From Nitrospira japonica (GTDB taxonomy: Bacteria; Nitrospirota; Thermodesulfovibrionia; Thermodesulfovibrionales; DYHX01), in assembly GCA_020723925.1 (NCBI GenBank), contig DYHX01000010.1, positions 1-38,272 on the forward strand: a DNA stretch of 38,272 nt, written 5' to 3'. Under the pieces are notes generated by a model. That model ran no database searches. It saw nothing but the letters and a program-made list of their open reading frames with translations, and was not told the DNA's origin. Positions 16,297 through 31,428 of this stretch are shown in pieces. The first letter of the stretch is position 1; every line of letters begins with the position of its first letter. The position numbers and the translations under genes are program-made.

Positions 16297-17628
16297 ATGA
16301 CCTTAGAAGAAATATGGAATAAAAGTCTCTCCCATATAGAGGGAAAGGTTGGAAACAATGTATTTGAGCTATGGTTTAAACCTATAAAACTCGCCCAGAT
16401 GGTAGAACAGCAGGTAATGTTAGAGATCCCAAATAGGTTCTTCAGGGAGTGGATAGAGGATTACTACCCAAATCTCATAAGTGAGGCCATGGAAGGGGTG
16501 CTGGGGCATTCGATATCATTGAAGTACAAGGTGGCAGAAAGACAAGATGCTGCCATAAAGAGGATGGATGCCAGACTCGAAAACAGGAAGAACAGGCTTG
16601 CAAGTAGAGGCATATACCTCAATCCAAAATATACATTTGACAATTTTGTGATTGGACCGAGCAATCAGTTTGCACAGGCAGCAGCAAAAGCGGTTGCAGA
16701 GGCTCCAGGCAAGGCTTATAATCCGTTTTTTGTCTATGGAGGGGTAGGGCTTGGAAAGACGCACTTGCTAAGCGCAATAGGCAACACCACCGCAGACAAG
16801 AGACCTGACTTCAGCATTCTTTACGTCTCTTCTGAGCAGTTTACAAATGAAGTGGTGTCAGCGGTAAGGCATGGAAAGACAGACGAACTTAAAAGGAAAT
16901 ACAGGAGTGTAGACCTGCTCTTGATTGATGATATTCAGTTTGTAGAAAACAAGACGGCTACACAGGAGGAGTTATTCCATACAATAAATACACTTTATGA
17001 GAAACAGAAGCAGATTGTTCTTTCAAGTGACAGACCTCCAAAGGAGATAAAGACCATAACAGACAGGCTCAGGTCCCGCTTTAGCATGGGGCTTATTGCT
17101 GATATACAGCCGCCAGAGATAGAGACAAAGGCAGCAATAATACATAAAAAGGCCGAGATGGAGAGGATAAAGCTGCCAGATGATGTTATATACTTTCTTG
17201 CCTCAAAGGTGAAATCGAATATAAGAGAGCTCGAGGGTTGCCTGATAAGGCTGGGTGCGCATTCCTCCATCACAGGAAACCCCATAGATTTAGATATGGC
17301 AAAAAACGTGCTCAGGGATTTTATTCAGGATGATGAAAAACCTATAACAGTGGAGCATATTCAGAAGATAGTCTGCGAATATTTTGGCCTGAAGATCCAG
17401 GACATAAAGGCAAAGAAGAGGACAAGGGAGATAGCGCTTCCGCGGCAGGTTGCCATGTATCTGAGCAAGCAGCTTATGGGCGCTTCCCTCAGCAACATAG
17501 GTAAGAACTTTGGAGGAAAGGACCATGCAACAGTCATTTATGCCTGCAAACAGATGGAGGATAAAAGGTCAAAGGACGAAAGCTTCAACAGGATGATAGA
17601 AAGCCTTTTACATAAAATAAAACCTTAA
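16297..17628 (+). CDS. dnaA: Chromosomal replication initiator DnaA
   Basis: A 443-residue initiator. Domain I (EIWNKSLSHIEG ... LWFKPIK) is followed by the AAA+ domain with Walker A GGVGLGKT at 148-155 and LLIDDIQF around 208-215, then the domain IV DnaA-box-binding signature DHATVIYACK near residue 415. It binds oriC DnaA boxes and loads the helicase. ATG 16297 has only a weak upstream ribosome site. It is followed 15 nt later by dnaN. Confidence 0.97.
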   Translation: MTLEEIWNKSLSHIEGKVGNNVFELWFKPIKLAQMVEQQVMLEIPNRFFREWIEDYYPNLISEAMEGVLGHSISLKYKVAERQDAAIKRMDARLENRKNRLASRGIYLNPKYTFDNFVIGPSNQFAQAAAKAVAEAPGKAYNPFFVYGGVGLGKTHLLSAIGNTTADKRPDFSILYVSSEQFTNEVVSAVRHGKTDELKRKYRSVDLLLIDDIQFVENKTATQEELFHTINTLYEKQKQIVLSSDRPPKEIKTITDRLRSRFSMGLIADIQPPEIETKAAIIHKKAEMERIKLPDDVIYFLASKVKSNIRELEGCLIRLGAHSSITGNPIDLDMAKNVLRDFIQDDEKPITVEHIQKIVCEYFGLKIQDIKAKKRTREIALPRQVAMYLSKQLMGASLSNIGKNFGGKDHATVIYACKQMEDKRSKDESFNRMIESLLHKIKP

Positions 17629-17643
17629 ATTAAGGAGGGGTTT

Positions 17644-21169
<3,526 letters not shown>

Positions 21170-21187
21170 AGAGGATTTGAATCCTCT
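21170..21187. terminator. Short hairpin directly after gyrB
   Basis: AGAGGATT and AATCCTCT pair around a TG loop immediately after the gyrB stop codon. No T-tract follows on the plus strand, so terminator function is uncertain. Confidence 0.4.
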
Positions 21188-21208
21188 GTGATTAATAAGA
21201 CTGGCTCG

Positions 21209-21334
21209 TCAGGATTTATACATACCTTTTTCAATAAAGCTGATGGTTCCATCGATGCTTACCTCACAAGATGTTTCTGAAATATTCGGTGATTTAATTA
21301 GGTTGCTAACACTTTTTGCCATTATTTTCTTCAT
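21209..21334 (-). pseudogene. Truncated ORF coupled to the methyltransferase (possible endonuclease remnant)
   Basis: The methyltransferase stop TGA (21333-21331) overlaps an ATG (21334-21332) that opens a 41-codon frame starting MKKIMAKSVSNLI and ending at TGA 21211-21209. After that stop the frame stays open another 14 codons (DEPVLLITEDSNPL) into the gyrB 3' end. The ATGA junction is what one expects of a cognate restriction gene coupled to its methylase. The fragment is too short to assign to a nuclease family; the idea rests on position only. Confidence 0.4.
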
Positions 21335-22384
21335 CCCACAACATTGAGTTTGAGCTGATTCATCTGTCCTTCTGTTAAGAGTCGTCTCTTTGCTAATTCG
21401 CAGTATTTCTTATCAATATCAACCCCTACACCTACGCGTCCAGTCTGCAAACAAGCGAGCAGTGTTGAGCCGCTGCCAAGAAATGGGTCGAGTATTGTAT
21501 CCCCAACAAAACTAAGAAGTTTTATACATCTTTTAGGTAACTCAACAGGGAAAGGCGCTGGATGACCTACTCTCTTTTTGCTTTCTCCACTGAAGTTCCA
21601 TACGCCATTTGTCCACTCCATAAACTCTTTCTTGGTTATATCTGATTTTCGACTTCCACTCGTTTTTTTCCATTCTTCTTTATAAAAAATAACAACAACT
21701 TCTACAGGAGCTATTACATAAGGAGCTGACGCAGAAAGCCATGATCCCCATGCAGTTCTTCTAGAAATGTTTTGTTCATTCCAGATAATTGTGGAATGAT
21801 AATTAAATCCAACCTGCTTTGCAATCGTCGTTCAGCACAAACACTTTGCTGACCGCCTTTATTTTTATCAAGCGGAATATTAAGACAAAAACGACCGTCA
21901 TCCTTTAGAAATCCATAACCCTTTCAAGCCATTTCTTTGTAAAAGAAAGGTAATCATCATAGGACATCGTGTCATCATGCGAATTATATTTAATATATAT
22001 GTTGTAGGGTGGAGAGGTAACGATCAGGTCAATAGATTTATTTTCGATTGAGTTGAGAGTCAAAATGTCATCATTATATATCCAGATCGAATCTTTATGA
22101 TAATACGGGTTACTGAATTTTACTTTATAATTGGCAAGGGTCTCTCTTATTTGGTGTTCATTTTTTTTATACTTACTTGGATTTTGAGGAGCTTCAATCG
22201 TATAACTATTCTTTAAGTACTTTTCTAACACATCTTTACTGAAACGTCTTTGCCCACCAGGAGTTTTAGACGAAACAATCAGCCCTCTTTTCTCCATCCT
22301 GTAAATAGTAGCAATGCTGACACCTACATGTATAGCCGCTTCTTTTGTAGTAAGTAGAAACTTAGATTTTATCATCTGCAACAC
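21331..22384 (-). pseudogene. Beta-class DNA methyltransferase with N-terminal HTH, two frameshifts
   Basis: Read from 22384 downward, an N-terminal excisionase/MerR-like helix-turn-helix (LLTTKEAAIHVGVSIATIYR) precedes motif IV TSPPYNI. The frame then breaks near 21905. A -1 shift restores FLKDDGRFCLNIPLDKN. A second shift near 21830 restores IAKQVGFNYHSTIIWNEQN onward to motif I DPFLGSGST. Motif order IV then I marks the beta class, and SPPY favours N4-cytosine methylation. Without the two single-base losses it would be a full-length enzyme of about 350 residues. It is either decayed or the sequence has two indel errors. The minus-strand location beside gyrB suggests an acquired restriction-modification module. 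Confidence 0.8.
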
Positions 22385-22463
22385 TTTACAACATATGTTT
22401 TTTGAAATGTTCGATTATAAGACCCTTACTGCTGGGTTTCTTCATTTATGTGTCCACACTTTT

Positions 22464-24874
<2,411 letters not shown>

Positions 24875-24879
24875 GATTA

Positions 24880-24940
24880 ATTATATACGATTGTGCATCC
24901 CCTTTCCACCTTGACTTTAGCTTCGAAAAATCATTATATT
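24880..24940. promoter_or_regulatory. Divergent promoters for kdsB-pyrG and pycA, both apparently leaderless
   Basis: Plus strand: TTGACT (24911-24916), 18-bp spacer, TATATT (24935-24940), with pycA ATG at 24949. Minus strand: TATAAT (24885-24880), with kdsB ATG at 24874 and a weaker -35 (TGGAAA) 17 bp upstream. Expected start points fall within a few bases of each ATG, and neither gene has a Shine-Dalgarno sequence. Confidence 0.6.
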
Positions 24941-24948
24941 TTTAGCCT

Positions 24949-26364
24949 ATGTTTAAAAAGGTTTTAATCGCAAACAGGGGGGAGATTGCGCTCAGAATCA
25001 TAAGGGCATGCAAGGAATTGGGCATAAGGACTGTTGCCATACATTCCGAGCATGATGCCACCACCCTCTATGTTAAAAAAGCTGATGAGGCATGCCTTGT
25101 TGGCCCGGGTCCCCTCGCCGGATACCTTAACATATACAGGATCATAGACCTTGCAAAACAGAAAGGGGCCGATGCAATCCACCCAGGCTATGGATTTCTT
25201 GCTGAAAATGCTGATTTTGCAAAGGCGTGTGAAGACGCAGGCATATCATTCATAGGCCCGAATTCAGAGGCCATAAGGGCTATGGGCGACAAGGTGCAGG
25301 CAAGGACGAGGATGAAGAAAATTGGCGTCCCTCTTGTCCCTGGAACCGACATAATTCCATCCCTTGAGGGGGCACTGAAGGCAGCGAAGGAAATCAGTTA
25401 CCCCGTGATGCTCAAGGCATCTGCCGGAGGAGGCGGAAGGGGATTGAGGATTTGCAGGAATGATGATGACCTGAAGAGGATGTTTCCCCTTGCGCAGTCA
25501 GAGGCAAAAAAGGCGTTTGGCGATGACAGCACATTCATAGAGAAATATATCGAAGAACCGCATCACATCGAGATACAGGTTGTTGCAGACAAATATGGCA
25601 ATACTATCCATCTTGGTGAGAGGGACTGCTCAATACAGAGGAGGCATCAGAAACTCATAGAGATTGCACCTTCTCTTCTGCTCGACGAAAAGACAAAACA
25701 GCAGATGGGCGAGGCAGCGGTCAAGGCTGCAAAGGCTGTTGACTATGACAATGTTGGCACTGTTGAGTTCCTTGTTGACAAATATAAGAACTTCTACTTC
25801 CTTGAGATGAATACAAGGATTCAGGTCGAGCATACCGTGACAGAGGAAGTGACCGGCATAGACCTTGTCCAGACCATGATAAAGAGTGCATCAGGCGAAG
25901 AGCTCGATATAAAACAGGAAGATGTGAAGACCAGCGGCTATGCCATTGAATGCAGGATAAATGCAGAAGACCCCATGAATAACTTTCTGCCTGTAACAGG
26001 AAGGGTTACTGGATATTATTCACCTGGCGGCCCTGGAGTCAGGATTGACGGTAATGTCTACAGAGGTTATACTATCCCGCCTTATTATGATTCCCTTCTT
26101 GCTAAGCTCACTGTAAAAGGGCGCACATGGGAAGAGGCAGTCCAGAGGATGCACCGCTGTCTGAGCGAGTATGTGATAAGGGGAGTGAAGACCACTATAC
26201 CTTTCTATAAAAAGGTGATGGAGGATGAGAAGTTCATAAAGGGCGACTTCACAACAAGTTATATTGATAAGCGGCTTGAGCAGTTGAGTTATGAGTATGA
26301 GAAAGACCCGACCGACCTTGTCCTTGCTATATCTGCCGCAATAGCAGCACATTCGAGACTATAA
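24949..26364 (+). CDS. pycA: Biotin carboxylase subunit of two-subunit pyruvate carboxylase
   Basis: A 471-residue ATP-grasp biotin carboxylase. It carboxylates the biotin of the partner subunit with bicarbonate and ATP. MFKKVLIANRGEIALRI, the Gly-rich KASAGGGGRGLRI loop, HLGERDCSIQRRHQKLIE and EMNTRIQVEHTVTE are complete. AccC of acetyl-CoA carboxylase is nearly identical in motif content. The pyruvate assignment comes from pycB 90 bp downstream. The intervening 26370-26430 holds a heptamer/hairpin repeat. Confidence 0.88.
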   Translation: MFKKVLIANRGEIALRIIRACKELGIRTVAIHSEHDATTLYVKKADEACLVGPGPLAGYLNIYRIIDLAKQKGADAIHPGYGFLAENADFAKACEDAGISFIGPNSEAIRAMGDKVQARTRMKKIGVPLVPGTDIIPSLEGALKAAKEISYPVMLKASAGGGGRGLRICRNDDDLKRMFPLAQSEAKKAFGDDSTFIEKYIEEPHHIEIQVVADKYGNTIHLGERDCSIQRRHQKLIEIAPSLLLDEKTKQQMGEAAVKAAKAVDYDNVGTVEFLVDKYKNFYFLEMNTRIQVEHTVTEEVTGIDLVQTMIKSASGEELDIKQEDVKTSGYAIECRINAEDPMNNFLPVTGRVTGYYSPGGPGVRIDGNVYRGYTIPPYYDSLLAKLTVKGRTWEEAVQRMHRCLSEYVIRGVKTTIPFYKKVMEDEKFIKGDFTTSYIDKRLEQLSYEYEKDPTDLVLAISAAIAAHSRL

Positions 26365-26369
26365 AGGCA

Positions 26370-26430
26370 GTGACAAGTAGCGGGCCGAAAAATAGCTTGC
26401 TATTTTGGGGTAACGAGTGACGAGTTAAAA
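26370..26430. repeat. 26-bp palindromic element inserted in a heptamer array
   Basis: GTGACAA and GTAGCGG (26370-26383) precede the palindrome 26384-26409, and GTAACGA, GTGACGA, GTTAAAA (26410-26430) follow. The palindrome begins GCCGAAAAATAG and ends CTATTTTGGG, the same termini as the 229-bp element at 8072-8300. The AAAATAGC/GCTATTTT stem has a TT loop. Confidence 0.82.
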
Positions 26431-26454
26431 ACTATGATTATTTTATAGGAAAAT

Positions 26455-28299
26455 ATGCCCAAAAAACAGACTGACAAAAAGATAAAGGTGATGGACACGA
26501 CATTCAGGGATGCGCATCAGTCCCTCCTTGCAACAAGGATGAGGCTTGATGACCTCCTGCTGATTGCAGAGAAGGTGGATTCTATTGGTTTCTGGTCTGT
26601 TGAGGTCTGGGGTGGAGCGACATTCGATACGTGCCTGAGGTTTTTGAGAGAAGACCCGTGGGAGAGATTGAGGAAACTCAGAGAGGTGATGCCAAAGACC
26701 CCTTTCCAGATGCTCCTCAGAGGCCAGAATGTTGTTGGCTACAGGCACTATGCTGATGATGTGGTCGAGGCCTTTGTTGAAAAGGCAATTGCCAATGGCA
26801 TCAATGTGATGCGTATATTCGATGCCCTGAATGACTTCAGGAATATAAAGACAGCAGTCAAGGCAACACTGAGGCATGGTGGAAAGGTAGAGGCAGCGTT
26901 CTGCTATACCCTTGGTCCGATTTACACCAATAACCTTTTCGTTGACATGGCAAAGCGCCTTGAAGACATGGGTGCTGATACAATATGTATAAAGGATATG
27001 GCAGGACTTCTCTCGCCGATGGATGCCTATGACCTCGTGAGTAAACTGAAGAGATCTATCGCCGTTCCTATACATTTACATACACACGATACAAGCGGAA
27101 TGGCAGTTGCAACAACGTTGAAAGCAATTGAGGCAGGTGTGGACATCATTGATACAGCTATATCGTCAATGGCATCGGGCACAAGCCAGCCTCCCCTCGA
27201 GACAATTGTAAACATACTCAGAGGCTCAGAGTATGACCCGGGTTTCGATTTCAAACTCCTCGGCGAGATCGCAGAATATTTCCGTGGCGTGAGGAAGAAA
27301 TACCAGGCATTTGAGAGTGAGTATACAGGAATGGATCCGAATGCACTGGTATACCAGGTCCCCGGCGGTATGATTTCTAACCTCGCCACACAACTTAAAG
27401 AGCAGGGTGCACTTAATAGGATGGATGAGGTGATGAACGAGGTTCCAAGGGTGAGGGAGGATTTTGGGTATCCACCCCTTGTCACACCATCAAGCCAGAT
27501 AGTTGGGACACAGGCAACATTAAATATCCTCACCGGCGAGAGATACAAGGTTGTTACAAGCGAGGTTAAGAGCTACCTGAAGGGTCTTTATGGAAAGCCG
27601 CCCGCTCCTGTAAATGAGGAGATAAGAAAGAGGGTCCTCGGGGATGAGGAGCCTGTCGAGGTAAGGCCTGCAGACATTATAGGGATAGAGATGGAGAAGG
27701 CAAGGAAAGAGGTGGGGGACAAGGCAAAGAGCAAAGAGGATGTTATCTCCTATGCCTTATTCCCGAAGATATTTCTTGAGTTTGCTGATCTCAGAGAAAA
27801 GGGCTTCCCTCCGGAGGAAATAAAGAAGCCGGAGGCTCCAAAACCTGAAGAGGGAGGGCCCCATCTTGCACCATCGGAGTTCATGGTCCATGTGCATGGA
27901 GAGTCATATCATATAAAGGTCGGCGGCAAGGGGCATAAATCAGAGGGCAAGAGACCATATTTTATGTATGTGGATAACCAGCTTGTCGAGGTGCTTGTTG
28001 AGCCACTTGTTGAGGTTCTTCCAAGCGAGGAAGGAAAGATCGATATTAAGGCACTTGGGCAGTCCATCAGGCCAAAGGCACAGGAAGAGGGAGATGTTAC
28101 AACACCAATGCCTGGCTCTGTTGTCAGGATAAGGGCGAAGAAGGGCGATAAGGTGAAGGCAGGGGACACTGTCCTTGTTGTTGAGGCGATGAAGATGGAG
28201 AATGAAATCCACACTCCAATAGATGGAGAGGTGCAGGAAATCTTTGTCTCAGAGGGGGATATGGTCAACCCTGATGAGGTCCTCATAAAGGTCAGATAG
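26455..28299 (+). CDS. pycB: Pyruvate carboxylase subunit B (carboxyltransferase plus biotin carrier)
   Basis: A 614-residue protein. The N-terminal carboxyltransferase TIM barrel has VMDTTFRDAHQSLLATR, LRGQNVVGYRHYADD and the metal-binding HLHTHDTSG. The C-terminal biotinyl domain has EAMKMEN with the biotinylated Lys at K580. It transfers CO2 from biotin to pyruvate, giving oxaloacetate. The related oxaloacetate decarboxylase alpha subunit shares this layout, but no membrane beta/gamma subunits are nearby and pycA precedes it. AGGA at 26447-26450 supports ATG 26455. bioA, needed for its cofactor, lies 1.7 kb downstream. Confidence 0.9.
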   Translation: MPKKQTDKKIKVMDTTFRDAHQSLLATRMRLDDLLLIAEKVDSIGFWSVEVWGGATFDTCLRFLREDPWERLRKLREVMPKTPFQMLLRGQNVVGYRHYADDVVEAFVEKAIANGINVMRIFDALNDFRNIKTAVKATLRHGGKVEAAFCYTLGPIYTNNLFVDMAKRLEDMGADTICIKDMAGLLSPMDAYDLVSKLKRSIAVPIHLHTHDTSGMAVATTLKAIEAGVDIIDTAISSMASGTSQPPLETIVNILRGSEYDPGFDFKLLGEIAEYFRGVRKKYQAFESEYTGMDPNALVYQVPGGMISNLATQLKEQGALNRMDEVMNEVPRVREDFGYPPLVTPSSQIVGTQATLNILTGERYKVVTSEVKSYLKGLYGKPPAPVNEEIRKRVLGDEEPVEVRPADIIGIEMEKARKEVGDKAKSKEDVISYALFPKIFLEFADLREKGFPPEEIKKPEAPKPEEGGPHLAPSEFMVHVHGESYHIKVGGKGHKSEGKRPYFMYVDNQLVEVLVEPLVEVLPSEEGKIDIKALGQSIRPKAQEEGDVTTPMPGSVVRIRAKKGDKVKAGDTVLVVEAMKMENEIHTPIDGEVQEIFVSEGDMVNPDEVLIKVR

Positions 28300-28941
28300 T
28301 TGGATTTTGCAAAAATAGTTCAAGAGATTGTCCTGCTTGCTTTACCAATACTAATAGCAGTCACGTTCCACGAACTTGCCCATGGGTTTGTGGCAGACAG
28401 GCTCGGCGACCCAACAGCAAGGCTTGCTGGAAGGCTAACTATAAATCCAATAAAACATCTTGATCCGGTCGGTACGCTGGTCTTTGTTTTTACGAGGATG
28501 ATTGGATGGGCAAAGCCGGTTCCTGTAAACCCGTATAATTTAAAGAATCCAAAGCGTGATATGATTTGGGTCTCCGTTGCAGGGCCAGCAGCAAACCTGA
28601 TAATTGCTGTTGTATCCACTATTGTTTACAGGACATTAATAAACCTTCCGATCGCAGCCGATGGATTCTTAGGAGAAAAGGTTATGATACCTATTCTCCT
28701 GATGACACAATTAAGTGTTATTTTAAATATCGGGCTTGCAGTATTCAATCTTCTACCAGTGCCGCCCCTGGATGGAAGCAAGATATTGATGGGGCTTCTG
28801 CCTCACAAACAGGCGGTGGCATACAGCAAATTAGAGCCCTATGGATTTTTCATACTCCTTGGCCTTGTTTTTTTACGCATTACTGATTACATAATAGTTC
28901 CTATAATCATCCTCCTCAAAAATCTTTTATTAGGAGGTTAA
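28300..28941 (+). CDS. M50 family (site-2-protease-like) membrane metalloprotease
   Basis: A 213-residue, multi-helix protein without a PDZ domain. The zinc site is HELAH (H24, E25, H28), and the second ligand region is NLLPVPPLDG near residue 155. Family members cleave within or near membranes; the substrate is unknown here. Start TTG 28300 directly follows the pycB stop, with AAGG about 10 nt upstream. Compact M50B proteins of this kind often sit beside trpS, as here. Confidence 0.85.
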   Translation: MDFAKIVQEIVLLALPILIAVTFHELAHGFVADRLGDPTARLAGRLTINPIKHLDPVGTLVFVFTRMIGWAKPVPVNPYNLKNPKRDMIWVSVAGPAANLIIAVVSTIVYRTLINLPIAADGFLGEKVMIPILLMTQLSVILNIGLAVFNLLPVPPLDGSKILMGLLPHKQAVAYSKLEPYGFFILLGLVFLRITDYIIVPIIILLKNLLLGG

Positions 28942-28942
28942 T

Positions 28943-29929
28943 CTGGACAGGGTCCTTAGTGGCATGCAAGCAAGCGGGAGGCTCCATCTCGGAAACCTGA
29001 TGGGAGCGCTTCAGAACTGGGTGAAACTTCAGGACAAATATGATTGCTATTATTTTGTGGCTGACTGGCATGCACTCACAACAGGTTATGCAAACCCCTC
29101 AGCTATAAAGGAGTCCACAAAAGACCTTTTGATAAATTTCCTTGCCGCAGGTCTCGACCCTGACAAATGCACGATATTCATTCAATCGAGGGTGCTGGAG
29201 CATGCGGAGCTACATCTTTTGCTTTCGATGATAACTCCACTTAGCTGGTTAGAAAGGGTTCCTACATACAAAGAAAAACAGCAGGAGCTTAAAGACAGAG
29301 ATTTATCTACCTATGGATTTTTAGGATACCCACTCCTTCAGACAGCGGATATTATCATCTACAGGGCAAAGTACGTGCCTGTTGGAGTTGACCAGATACC
29401 TCACCTTGAGGTCACAAGGGAGATAGCAAGGAGGTTTAACTATCTCTATAAAGAGGTATTCCCTGAGCCAGAGGCACTTTTAACAGAGTTTCCAAGGGTG
29501 CCTGGCATTGATGGCAGGAAGATGAGTAAGAGCTATGACAATGCAATATATCTCTCTGAGAGCCCGAAGGAAGTTGAACAGAAACTCAGGACGATGATGA
29601 CTGACCCAGCAAGGGTAAAACGTACAGACCCTGGGGAGCCAGAGCTATCACCAGTGTTTCAACTGCACAAGATATTCTCATCAAAGGAGGAGCAGGAAGA
29701 AGTAGCACATGGATGCAGAACAGCAGGCATCGGCTGCATAGACTGCAAGAAGATTCTTATCAAAAATGTCTTTAAGGTCATGGAACCCATATGGGCAAAA
29801 CGCAATGAACTCATTAATAACGCGGATGTCCTCGATGACATAGTCGATAAAGGCACAGGAAAGGCAAAGAAGGAAGCCGAGGAAACCATGCGCCTTGTTA
29901 GAGAGGCAATGGGGCTGTATTTACAGTGA
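28943..29929 (+). CDS. trpS: Tryptophanyl-tRNA synthetase, apparent CTG start
   Basis: Class I synthetase charging tRNA-Trp. The N-terminal RVLSGMQASGRLHLGN carries the HIGH-type motif, and KMSKS is at residues 193-197. TrpS proteins begin with the strand RVLSGMQPTG. Here that strand lies upstream of the first ATG (28964), and the only near-start codon before the in-frame stop at 28931 is CTG 28943. A perfect AGGAGG at 28932-28937 sits 5 nt before it. This gives 328 residues, the normal length. It starts 1 nt after the M50 stop. Confidence 0.93.
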   Translation: MDRVLSGMQASGRLHLGNLMGALQNWVKLQDKYDCYYFVADWHALTTGYANPSAIKESTKDLLINFLAAGLDPDKCTIFIQSRVLEHAELHLLLSMITPLSWLERVPTYKEKQQELKDRDLSTYGFLGYPLLQTADIIIYRAKYVPVGVDQIPHLEVTREIARRFNYLYKEVFPEPEALLTEFPRVPGIDGRKMSKSYDNAIYLSESPKEVEQKLRTMMTDPARVKRTDPGEPELSPVFQLHKIFSSKEEQEEVAHGCRTAGIGCIDCKKILIKNVFKVMEPIWAKRNELINNADVLDDIVDKGTGKAKKEAEETMRLVREAMGLYLQ

Positions 29930-29953
29930 CAAGTGACGAGTAACGAGCAAGGC
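29926..29953. repeat. GTGACGA heptamer array between trpS and bioA
   Basis: GTGACAA, GTGACGA and GTAACGA, then a diverged GCAAGGC. The first unit contains the trpS stop codon. The units match those at 26370-26423 and, as complement, those inside bioA at 30292. Confidence 0.78.
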
Positions 29954-29968
29954 AGAAGGATGAAAGTT

Positions 29969-31348
29969 ATGAGTATCTTAGGCGATAATAAATACCTCGA
30001 GGAAGCAGATAAAAAGTACATCTGGCATCCTTTCACGCAGATGAAGGACTGGCTTGAAGAAGAGGCCATAATTATCTCTGAGGGAAGGGACTGCTTTATC
30101 AAGGACATTTATGGCAGGTGGTATCTTGATGGAGTATCGTCGCTATGGGTGAATATTCACGGTCACAGGAAAAAAGAGATAGACGATGCAATAAGGCAGC
30201 AGCTCGAATATATTGCTCATTCAACAATGCTCGGATTAAGCAATGTCCCTGCTATAAAATTGGCAGAAAGACTCATACAGCTTGTAAACTTGTCACTCGT
30301 CACTCGTCACTCGTCACTAAATAAGGTCTTTTACTCTGACAATGGCTCGACCGCTGTTGAGGTTGCCCTGAAGATGGCGTTCCAATACTGGATACATAAG
30401 GGGATTGATGGAAAATACAGTTTCCTCTCTCTCAAGAATGCCTATCATGGTGATACCCTGGGTGCTGTGAGTGTTGGAGGCATCGACATGTTTCATAAAG
30501 CATTCAGCCCGCTTCTTTTTAAAACCTATGATGCGCCGTCGCCTTATTGTTACAGGTGCGAACTCGATGAGACTTATCCAGACTGTAATCTTGCCTGTCT
30601 CGAAAGGATAGAGGATACTCTCAAGGAGAATTCTTCTGAGATAGCAGCAGTTATAATAGAGCCCCTTGTGCAGGCAGCCGGAGGCATGATTGTCTCGCCA
30701 CATGGTTATCTTAGAGGCGTCAGAGAACTATGCACCAAATACAATGTATTGATGATTGCTGATGAAGTTGCAACAGGTTTCGGCCGCACAGGGAAGATGT
30801 TTGCATGTGAGCATGAGGATGTGGTGCCTGATATTATGTGTATCTCAAAGGGCATAACGGGCGGCTATATGCCACTGGCAGTCACTCTCGCAACAGATGA
30901 AATCTATAATGCATTCCTCGGGGAGTTCAAGGACTCAAAGACTTTCTTTCACGGCCATTCATACACAGGAAATCCCCTTGCATGTGCCGCAGCCCTTGCA
31001 TGCCTTGATGTATTCGAAAAAGAAGAGACGATTAAGAACCTCCAGCCTAAGATAAAGATGCTCGATACGTGGCTTAAAGAGATATCAAATTTGCCTCATG
31101 TTGGAGATGTAAGGAACAAGGGCTTCATGGCAGGCGTAGAACTTGTGAAGAACAAAGAGATAAAGAAACCATATGCATGGGAAGAGAAGATAGGATGGCG
31201 CGTTGCATACCATGCAAGGGAGAATGGAGTATTCATAAGGCCTCTTGGAAATGTCATAGTTCTTGTGCCGCCTCTGAGCATAAGCCCACAGAACCTCAAG
31301 CAATTGCTCGATGTAATAAGGTCTGCAATAATTGCTGTAACAGCTTAA
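29969..31348 (+). CDS. bioA: Adenosylmethionine-8-amino-7-oxononanoate aminotransferase
   Basis: A 459-residue class III PLP aminotransferase for biotin synthesis; it converts KAPA to DAPA with S-adenosylmethionine as amino donor. YIWHPFTQMKDW at the N-terminus, YHGDTLGAVSVGG, ADEVATGFGRTG and the PLP Lys K294 in SKGITGGYMPL are BioA-specific. ATG 29969 has AAGGA at 29956-29960; upstream in-frame GTG 29933 lies in the heptamer array and is unlikely. A 7-bp repeat adds about ten residues (LSLVTRHSSL) near residue 110. The gene may supply biotin for the Pyc complex. Confidence 0.9.
   Translation: MSILGDNKYLEEADKKYIWHPFTQMKDWLEEEAIIISEGRDCFIKDIYGRWYLDGVSSLWVNIHGHRKKEIDDAIRQQLEYIAHSTMLGLSNVPAIKLAERLIQLVNLSLVTRHSSLNKVFYSDNGSTAVEVALKMAFQYWIHKGIDGKYSFLSLKNAYHGDTLGAVSVGGIDMFHKAFSPLLFKTYDAPSPYCYRCELDETYPDCNLACLERIEDTLKENSSEIAAVIIEPLVQAAGGMIVSPHGYLRGVRELCTKYNVLMIADEVATGFGRTGKMFACEHEDVVPDIMCISKGITGGYMPLAVTLATDEIYNAFLGEFKDSKTFFHGHSYTGNPLACAAALACLDVFEKEETIKNLQPKIKMLDTWLKEISNLPHVGDVRNKGFMAGVELVKNKEIKKPYAWEEKIGWRVAYHARENGVFIRPLGNVIVLVPPLSISPQNLKQLLDVIRSAIIAVTA
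30292..30319. repeat. Heptamer array inside bioA
   Basis: Four tandem GTCACTC units (the last GTCACTA), cyclically GTGACGA on the minus strand. They encode SLVTRHSSL between two conserved BioA segments. Confidence 0.88.
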
Positions 31349-31428
31349 AGACCGTTCGGCAAGATGATGTAGGATAGGAAAAGTGGACACCAAAAGGTAG
31401 GTTAAAATAACAAACTGGAGGTGTTGGA

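Noticed and set aside
26443-27075. 210-codon minus-strand ORF
   Set aside because: It is antisense to the well-supported carboxyltransferase domain of pycB and has no recognisable motif.
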